From Rhodospirillaceae bacterium (GTDB taxonomy: Bacteria > Pseudomonadota > Alphaproteobacteria > Rhodospirillales > Rhodospirillaceae): a DNA stretch of 64,000 bases. Position numbers and translations under genes: made by a program. The notes under the pieces were generated by a model. The model worked only from the letters and a program-made list of their open reading frames with translations. It was not told the origin of the DNA and did no database searches. The stretch is taken from assembly GCA_028822445.1 (NCBI GenBank), contig JAPKDQ010000007.1:95044-159043 (forward strand), in the 5' to 3' direction. Shown here piece by piece: positions 58,579 through 64,000 of this stretch. Numbering within the stretch: the first letter of the stretch is position 1; each line of letters starts with the position of its first letter.

Positions 58579-60381
58579 TCATACGACAGTCTGCGGCCCC
58601 TCTTCAGAAATGGCGCGCAAGAATATTGCCCCAAATTCCTGAAGTTTTTTAGGCCCGACTCCGTTGATGCCCGACATTCCATCAAGCGTGGTGGGCCGCG
58701 CACCGGCCATCTCGATTAACGTGGAGTCAGAAAAGACGACATAGGCTGGAACATTTCGCGCTCGTGCCAGTTCGAGACGGAGCGTTTTAAGCTGCGAGAG
58801 CAAGGAGACATCGCACAGACCAACCGGCTGATCGATCTTCTTTTTCACGGCTTTGAGATCTGAGCGAGTTATATTGCCCTCCCGGTAAGAGAAAGGCCCC
58901 TCGCCCGCCAAAAGCGCGTAGCCGCGCTCGCTGAGTTCGAGGCAACCGTATTTTTGAATATTTATGCTGAGGATCCCAGCAGCAACAAGTTGCCTAACGA
59001 AAACTGTCCATTCATCCTTAGGCCACTGATCTCCAGTTGCGAATGTCTCTAGATTTTGGTGTCGACGCTCAAGGACCTTTTGTGACTTAACGCCACGTAC
59101 GATATCAATGACATGGCCGGCGCCAAAGACTTGGCCAGTCTGGCGAATGGTGGACAAAAGTGTTTGCGCCCGTTCCGTGCCGTCAACAACTGACGGTGGA
59201 AACAAGCAATTATCGCAGTTACCGCATGCCCCTGACACCTCATCGAAATAGGCCAGCAAAGCAATGCGCCGACATTCCGACGCCTCACAATAGGCTAACA
59301 AAGCATCAAGGCGGTGATGCTCGCGGCGCCTATGGGCGTCATCACCTTCGTTGGCGATAAACTGACGGCGCATCCCCATATCCCGCAGGCTGTGTAAAAG
59401 CAATGTCTCCGCCGGGGCGCCATCACGGCCTGCACGCCCTATCTCTTGATAGTAGGCCTCCAGGCTGCCAGGCAGGTTGAGGTGACATACATAGCGAATA
59501 TCAGGCTTATCAATACCCATCCCAAAAGCAATCGTGGCGACCATCACAACAGCGTCTTCACTCATGAACCGGTCCTGATTGACCTTGCGTTGCTCTGCAG
59601 TCTGGCCGGCATGGTACGGTATCGCGTTGAGCCCTTGTTCTCTAAGATAAACAGCAACCTCATCTGTAAACTTTCGCGACAAGCAGTAAACAATTCCGGC
59701 CTGGCCGGCTTTGTCTTCCAAGAATCTCATCAGTTGCAATTTCCAGCTGGCTTTGTTCTCGACCGTCAACCGCAAATTGGGGCGGTCAAACCCATAAACG
59801 ACGGCCAGCCCATTACCACGGAATAGTTTCTCTGCGATGTCATCTCGTGTAGCCCTATCCGCGGTAGCGGTAAACGCGGCAACGGTACTTTCGGGGAATA
59901 AATCTGGTAGCCGCGACAAGTGCTCATAATCAGGTCGGAAACTGGCTCCCCATTTTGAGATGCAATGGGCTTCATCGACCACGAACATGGTCGGTTGGAT
60001 TGCTGATAGTGCCGCGAGCATCCGCTCTGTCATCAATCGTTCCGGTGAAAGGTAAAGCAGCTTTGCGCCGTCTTTAACTCTCCGCCATTCAATAATGTTT
60101 TGCTCGCGTGTTTGCCCGGAATGTATACAGGCAACATCTACGCCATTAGTTCGCAATGCAGAAACCTGGTCATCCATAAGAGCAAGCAATGGCGAAATAA
60201 CAACCGTCAAACGGTCGGCCATCACCGCGGGAATCTGGTAACAAAGCGATTTTCCTGCGCCCGTCGGCATGACGGCGAGCACGCTCTTGCCAGCCGCTAG
60301 CGTAGCAATCACTTCCTCCTGACCCGGACGGAATTCGCCATAGCCAAAAACGTCTTGTAAAATCTGCTCCGCGGTATTCAT
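58579..60381 (-). CDS. recQ: ATP-dependent DNA helicase RecQ
   Basis: Complete 3'-5' helicase of 600 residues for recombination and replication-fork repair. The Q-like motif FRPGQEEV is followed by Walker A MPTGAGKS (38-45), DEAH (136-139), and GRAGRDG in the second RecA lobe. The zinc site has Cys in CEASEC and CGNCDNC; then come the RQC winged helix (about 410-500) and a C-terminal HRDC domain (about 525-597). The start ATG 60381 begins MNTAEQILQDVFGYGEFRPGQ, the normal N-terminus. A diverged partial copy of its last 130 codons lies at 3661-3978. Confidence 0.97.
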   Translation of the reverse strand: MNTAEQILQDVFGYGEFRPGQEEVIATLAAGKSVLAVMPTGAGKSLCYQIPAVMADRLTVVISPLLALMDDQVSALRTNGVDVACIHSGQTREQNIIEWRRVKDGAKLLYLSPERLMTERMLAALSAIQPTMFVVDEAHCISKWGASFRPDYEHLSRLPDLFPESTVAAFTATADRATRDDIAEKLFRGNGLAVVYGFDRPNLRLTVENKASWKLQLMRFLEDKAGQAGIVYCLSRKFTDEVAVYLREQGLNAIPYHAGQTAEQRKVNQDRFMSEDAVVMVATIAFGMGIDKPDIRYVCHLNLPGSLEAYYQEIGRAGRDGAPAETLLLHSLRDMGMRRQFIANEGDDAHRRREHHRLDALLAYCEASECRRIALLAYFDEVSGACGNCDNCLFPPSVVDGTERAQTLLSTIRQTGQVFGAGHVIDIVRGVKSQKVLERRHQNLETFATGDQWPKDEWTVFVRQLVAAGILSINIQKYGCLELSERGYALLAGEGPFSYREGNITRSDLKAVKKKIDQPVGLCDVSLLSQLKTLRLELARARNVPAYVVFSDSTLIEMAGARPTTLDGMSGINGVGPKKLQEFGAIFLRAISEEGPQTVV

Positions 60382-60521
60382 GAAATCCGAAAAACCGGCC
60401 TCATGTCTGTATCCGTTCGATAAATCTCATACGCGTGTTTTCTCTTTCTAAAGACAAACTAATTCTCCCTGCCCCGCTAAAATGGTTCTCCGTTCCTTAA
60501 CTTAAATTTCCTCTTCTCACT

Positions 60522-60561
60522 TTTAGGGAATTTTACACCAGAACCCAAGTGTTGTGAGGCA
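60522..60561. repeat. Short dispersed repeat, copy 2
   Basis: Second copy of the repeat at 57541-57580, in the 290-base gap upstream of recQ. The rest of that gap shows no gene or hairpin that I recognise. Confidence 0.6.
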
Positions 60562-60671
60562 CTCGCTCTCAAATAGACGAAACGAAAAAGACATGCCCAT
60601 TCCTTGTCTTCGGTTAACTAGACGTGACCGGTTTGTAAATCAAAGGCTGCGATGATGTTAGTGGGGCGGAC

Positions 60672-61688
60672 CTATTCGTCAGCCCCCGAACAACAAAGCA
60701 TTTTCCAAAGCCGGCCTAAGCTTTCTCTAGGGTTCTCACGATGGGTTCGGTATGCCGCGTGTGCGTCCAACTCCGCTGTCGGCGATATCTCCACCGACCA
60801 AAGTGGTTTGATTTCATTCGGTACGAAAGAATAACGTACATCGAAAATTCTATTTGAGACCTCTGGGTCTTCCGCGACAAAGGCCTTGCTAAAGTCAGAG
60901 AACCGTTGGATGTCCTTTGCCTGTTGTGACTTTGCATCAAGCCAAGGCAGGTCTCTCTCAAGGTCGAGTTTAGGTATAACCGTGCCGTCAAAATGTCTTG
61001 GAGCAAGGCCGACACGCACGGCATCGACATGAAAGTGCTCACTCGTTTCGTAAACTGTCTTCCATAGTAATATATTTGCAAAGCTAGGCTTTATCTCAAA
61101 TCGGATTGGTGAGTGACCACGAGATGCGGCGGTCTGCTTCGCCATAGATAGCGCCGCACTATGTTGTAAGGCACCTATTGATAAATAGACGCTAACCCAA
61201 AGCATCGCTGCCCAGGCAAATACTCGCGTCTGCCGAAGGGCAGTTACTGCACATAAGGTAACGAGCGGCACCGTGAACAAGGGATCAATGATCGGGACTA
61301 TACTCCAGGACAGTCGCTCATCACTGAACGGCCACAGGAGCGTAGTACCATAGGATGTAGACGCATCAAGCAATGCATGAGTCCCATAGCCTAGCGTGCA
61401 ACACACAAAAGTCTGCAAAAGCGTCAGCCGCCAGCGCCGCCCTAAAACATACTGAATAGCCAGCGCGCAAAGCAGTCCGCCCACAGGAATAAACGCTAGA
61501 GAATGCGTAAAGTGGCGGTGATATTCTAAAAATAGTAGTGGATCAGCTGACGATCTAATAAGGGCGTCTAAGTCTGCAGCCATCCCGGACAGAAAGCCAA
61601 GCCCCCCCGCGACCCCAAGGTTTCTTGTTCTGTTTGTCGTAGCCTGAACGAATACTGCTCCAAGCGCCCCTTGGGTTAACGGATCCAT
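60672..61688 (-). CDS. Membrane-bound metal-dependent hydrolase family (DUF457/YdjM-like)
   Basis: Protein of 338 residues. It starts DPLTQGALGAVF, and HRHFTHSLAFIP and GYGTHALLDASTSYGT give the His/Asp metal sites typical of the family. About five hydrophobic segments occupy residues 20-200; the C-terminal third is soluble. Members have been linked to membrane repair or lipid processing, but the reaction is not settled. ATG 61688 begins the conserved MDPLTQG; the longer reading from 61733 adds 15 unconserved residues. It stands between recQ and the tetrapyrrole genes on the same strand. Confidence 0.88.
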   Translation of the reverse strand: MDPLTQGALGAVFVQATTNRTRNLGVAGGLGFLSGMAADLDALIRSSADPLLFLEYHRHFTHSLAFIPVGGLLCALAIQYVLGRRWRLTLLQTFVCCTLGYGTHALLDASTSYGTTLLWPFSDERLSWSIVPIIDPLFTVPLVTLCAVTALRQTRVFAWAAMLWVSVYLSIGALQHSAALSMAKQTAASRGHSPIRFEIKPSFANILLWKTVYETSEHFHVDAVRVGLAPRHFDGTVIPKLDLERDLPWLDAKSQQAKDIQRFSDFSKAFVAEDPEVSNRIFDVRYSFVPNEIKPLWSVEISPTAELDAHAAYRTHRENPRESLGRLWKMLCCSGADE

Positions 61689-61889
61689 ACCTAGTGCGCA
61701 CTCTCTGAGTTGGCTTCTAATTGGGCAGAGCACCGCACTGCGACGTACGAGCTAAGCTAAATCATAGAATAAGATGCCACATATCGAATTGGTGGCGTTT
61801 TCATTTGCAGCAAGTGCATGCGATGGCAAGCCTGGGTCACAAAGACGTCACATATATCGATTTAATTGGAGGTATATTCCTATACGGGC

Positions 61890-62456
61890 CTATAGCCACT
61901 TCTTCATAGAAACATAGTCATTAACCCGACTACGGAGTTCATCAAAGCAAAGTCCCTTAGAAACCCAATCCGCCCTTTTAGCACCAAGTTCAGTTACACG
62001 CGCCTCCCATTCCGGACCTAAGGTTGTTTCTCCTAGGAAGTCTCTCAAAATTCGCGATAAGCCAGCGACTTTGCCGTCCGTTGAAACCGTCACCTGAAGG
62101 TTTCCACGCCTCAAAATTGCAGGCATATGGAAATCGCAAAGGTCCTGCCGGTCATGGACGTTCACAAACGCGCCAACCGCATGGGCCCAATCTACAACCA
62201 TTAAGCTGTCGCTCTCATCGATATCACAAACATATACCAAGCTATAACGAGTATTTTGAAAGTCCGCCTCTAGTGGGAGGCGTCGATTCAAATTATCTCC
62301 GGCACGCTCCACAACATCGGGCTCGGGATCTGTGGCAAAGGTAGTCACGTTTCCAGCGCCACTGGCCCGAAGAATTCCCAGCCGTTGCGCAGCAGCAAAA
62401 CCGTTGCCAATAACGGCAACAGGTAGTTTTACAACGTTCAGCATTATCGGAAGCAC
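61890..62456 (-). CDS. Precorrin-2 dehydrogenase-like protein (siroheme synthase N-domain)
   Basis: Protein of 188 residues resembling the N-terminal part of CysG and Met8, which oxidises precorrin-2 to sirohydrochlorin with NAD and inserts iron. The NAD site is VIGNGFAAAQRL; VSTDGKVAGLSRILRDFL matches the conserved active-site helix region. There is no methyltransferase domain, so uroporphyrinogen methylation must be done elsewhere. GTG 62456 overlaps the stop of hemB by one base (TAGTG); ATG 62444 is an alternative. Its place behind hemD and hemB ties it to tetrapyrrole synthesis. Confidence 0.87.
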   Translation of the reverse strand: MLPIMLNVVKLPVAVIGNGFAAAQRLGILRASGAGNVTTFATDPEPDVVERAGDNLNRRLPLEADFQNTRYSLVYVCDIDESDSLMVVDWAHAVGAFVNVHDRQDLCDFHMPAILRRGNLQVTVSTDGKVAGLSRILRDFLGETTLGPEWEARVTELGAKRADWVSKGLCFDELRSRVNDYVSMKKWL

Positions 62457-63448
62457 TATGAGGTCCCCGGCAACGTAGCCGCCACTTCAAGAGCTGCGTA
62501 CGTCAAGATGCCGCGCGCACCGGCCCTCTTAAAAGCCAGCAAAGACTCGTGGAAGGCTTTCATCCTATCGAAGAGTCCCTTCTCAGCGCCGAGACTGAGC
62601 ATCGCGTATTCGCCACTGACTTGGTAAGCAAAAACAGGGACATCGAAATCCTGCGCCACATCACGAATAACATCGAGATAGGGCATCCCGGGCTTGACCA
62701 TGACCATGTCGGCACCCTCAGCGATATCTAGCCCTACCTCGCGCAGCGCTTCACCAGAGTTAGCCGAATCCATTTGATATGTTGTCTTATCAGCTGCCCC
62801 CAGGGCATTTGACGAGCCGACCGCATCACGAAACGGGCCATAGAAACAAGATGCGTACTTAGCAGCATATGACAATATAAGTGTATCCGTGAAGTTGTGC
62901 TCTTCAAGCGCCGCTCGGATTACACCAACACGCCCATCCATCATATCAGACGGCGCAACAACGTCGCATCCCGCTTCGGCGAGCGTGAGAGCTTGACACG
63001 CAAGAACTCCAACAGTCTCATCGTTTAGAATTTTACCGCCCTTAAGTAGACCATCGTGTCCATGGGTTGTATACGGATCCAAGGCTACATCACAGATGAC
63101 CCCAAGGTCAGGGACTGCCGCCTTAAGTGCCCGGACGGCGCGACAAATCAAAGAGTCTGGGTTCCAGGATTCCGCCCCGTCATCTGATTTTAGGGATGCG
63201 TTAACGGCTGGAAATAAAGCGACAGCGGGTATGCCAAGCTGGACGGCCCGCCTGCCCGTCTCAATAACCAAGTCTATAGTCAAACGGTCAACGCCCGGCA
63301 GGCTCTCGACTGGCTCGCGGCATTTCTCTCCATCAATAACGAAGATCGGCAAAATGAGGTCTGAGGGGAGAAGGCAGTTTTCTTGCACTAATCGGCGCAC
63401 CCAGGGCGCCTGACGAGTGCGCCGCAAGCGTGTTGCTTGGAAAGCCAC
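62456..63448 (-). CDS. hemB: Delta-aminolevulinic acid dehydratase (porphobilinogen synthase)
   Basis: Joins two 5-aminolevulinates to porphobilinogen, the second common step of tetrapyrrole synthesis; cytosolic octamer. About 330 residues. The two Schiff-base lysines are Lys197 (LSYAAKYASCFYGPFRD) and Lys252 (MVKPGMPYLD). The metal loop reads DVALDPYTTHGHDG (120-133), with Ala/Asp in place of the zinc cysteines, so this is the Mg-dependent, Asp-type enzyme. GTG 63448 is proposed: it is one base past the hemD stop, with AAAGG upstream, and gives the normal start AFQATRLRRTR; the reading from 63490 overlaps hemD by 41 bases. Confidence 0.97.
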   Translation of the reverse strand: MAFQATRLRRTRQAPWVRRLVQENCLLPSDLILPIFVIDGEKCREPVESLPGVDRLTIDLVIETGRRAVQLGIPAVALFPAVNASLKSDDGAESWNPDSLICRAVRALKAAVPDLGVICDVALDPYTTHGHDGLLKGGKILNDETVGVLACQALTLAEAGCDVVAPSDMMDGRVGVIRAALEEHNFTDTLILSYAAKYASCFYGPFRDAVGSSNALGAADKTTYQMDSANSGEALREVGLDIAEGADMVMVKPGMPYLDVIRDVAQDFDVPVFAYQVSGEYAMLSLGAEKGLFDRMKAFHESLLAFKRAGARGILTYAALEVAATLPGTS

Positions 63449-63449
63449 G

Positions 63450-64000
63450 TCAAGCGGCCTTTCGCATAGCTTCAACCATGCCTGTGCCATCAGGTGCTGC
63501 TGCTAAGCGAGTCCGGCCCCACCTCAGCACCGAGTTGTTGAGCACGCGTTCATGAATACCTACCGCAGTTGCGCGAGTAAGGTGTTCGCCCAAACGGTAT
63601 TTCACCACGAGAGATTCAAATATTTGAAAGGATCGCGGCGAATAAAACGGAACAATAATTTCTTCATCAGAGTGAAAAGCATCGATGACTGGCTGCGGAA
63701 AGTTCTCCCCGGCTTCCATTTCATAAATAGAAAGCCGGTGGATTCGATTTGGCCGAGCAAGCGCGAGGTCACGCGAAACGTGGTGCGCTGATGCATAGAG
63801 ACCAGCACGAAAGGGCGTCACGTCGATAACACTCAGAAGCTTCTCCGCCGTACCACCACCATCGATGACGTCCGAAAAATTTGCGTTCCTGGCAGCAAAC
63901 GCCGTTGCCGTTCCAACCGTCAATATAGGGAGGTCACGAGGGATCGGTCTCCGCGCGATAACGTCTACCGCAATTTGGCTAGTCACGATCAGCGCATCAA
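63450..64000 (-). CDS. hemD: Uroporphyrinogen-III synthase, 5'-truncated by window edge
   Basis: Closes and inverts ring D of hydroxymethylbilane to uroporphyrinogen III. Only the last roughly 180 residues are inside the window; the frame runs on to the edge (DALIVTSQIAVDVI), which is the HemD pattern, so the true start is outside. PILTVGTATAFAARNANF and AAEKLL-like GGTAEKLLSV, then RLSIYEMEAG and VVPFYSPRSFQIF-type text (IVPFYSPRS), match the two-domain fold, and ATAVGIHERV is the conserved end block. It is directly upstream of hemB. HemD diverges fast, so the call rests on pattern and context. Confidence 0.88.
   Translation of the reverse strand, partial: DALIVTSQIAVDVIARRPIPRDLPILTVGTATAFAARNANFSDVIDGGGTAEKLLSVIDVTPFRAGLYASAHHVSRDLALARPNRIHRLSIYEMEAGENFPQPVIDAFHSDEEIIVPFYSPRSFQIFESLVVKYRLGEHLTRATAVGIHERVLNNSVLRWGRTRLAAAPDGTGMVEAMRKAA

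Noticed and set aside
58077..58703. Minus-strand open frame of 208 codons across the DUF6481-recQ gap
   Set aside because: Overlaps both real genes; the Ala/Ser/Cys-rich part is antisense to the Ala/Lys-rich DUF6481 gene. A short conserved extension in 58400-58578 cannot be fully excluded.
60672..61733. Start of the DUF457-type gene at 61733
   Set aside because: The conserved family start MDPLTQG begins at 61688 and the added residues show no conservation pattern.
61790..61870. Integrase-like text HAMASLGHKDVTY in a plus-strand frame
   Set aside because: LGHKDVT resembles the C-terminal box of tyrosine recombinases, but only about 13 residues match and no Arg or Tyr catalytic context follows; too short to call a remnant.

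Overview
The window is bacterial and most likely from an alphaproteobacterium. The pointers are a DUF6481-type small basic protein, an Asp-type (non-zinc) HemB, a RutA-like monooxygenase, TonB-dependent uptake and many Shine-Dalgarno-led operons. By eye GC is about 50-55%. No ribosomal RNA, tRNA, CRISPR array, transposase or phage gene was seen. About 53 genes are dense and almost all metabolic. The right edge (58-64 kb) is chromosomal core: recQ, then a tetrapyrrole run hemD-hemB-precorrin-2 dehydrogenase.

Layout. 0-3.4 kb: an exported module of a Tat-signal ThDP enzyme, a c-type cytochrome and an exported alpha/beta-fold protein. 3.66-3.98 kb: a decayed copy of the 3' end of recQ. 4-13.2 kb: a solute-binding protein, an amidohydrolase, and a five-gene operon (triple-RidA protein, two HIBADH-type dehydrogenases, CocE-type hydrolase, Asp/Glu-racemase-like protein). 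13.4-18 kb: an LLM monooxygenase with a lactonase-like hydrolase, then a flavin oxidase with an atypical alpha/beta protein. 18-21.8 kb: SDR, group D flavin monooxygenase and two bicupins. 21.8-27.1 kb: M24 peptidase, CMD protein, methyltransferase, MFS carrier and hydrolase. 27.1-37 kb: two GMC oxidoreductases around a complete peptide-type ABC importer, then a class IV aminotransferase. 37.1-57.4 kb: a second block with one GntR/FCD regulator, cupins, a flavodoxin-like reductase between two paralogues of unknown function, a TonB receptor, a second flavin oxidase operon, an SDR, and an operon of a molybdenum hydroxylase, a class III aminotransferase and a RutA-like enzyme.

How it may fit together. 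Uptake (TonB receptor, ABC importer, MFS carrier), oxidation (VAO/GlcD-type and GMC flavoproteins, LLM and group D monooxygenases, molybdenum hydroxylase), ring or C-N/C-C cleavage (RutA-like enzyme, amidohydrolase, CocE, alpha/beta proteins, cupins) and clean-up (RidA, aminotransferases, dehydrogenases) suggest catabolism of a complex ring compound, probably nitrogen-containing. The substrate cannot be read from the sequence.

Strongest unusual signals. (1) Five alpha/beta-hydrolase-fold paralogues carry GHHTG instead of GxSxG and have also lost the C-terminal catalytic His; two groups of them follow a flavin oxidase. (2) A near-palindrome ATTGTATGCAAT recurs in six intergenic regions of the 37-57 kb block and matches the operator type of the FadR-subfamily GntR regulator encoded there. 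(3) Intact recQ and a recQ 3' remnant flank about 54 kb of catabolic genes as direct repeats. (4) Three RidA domains are fused in one chain with a histone-like Lys/Ala tail. (5) A ThDP enzyme is predicted to be Tat-exported beside a cytochrome c.
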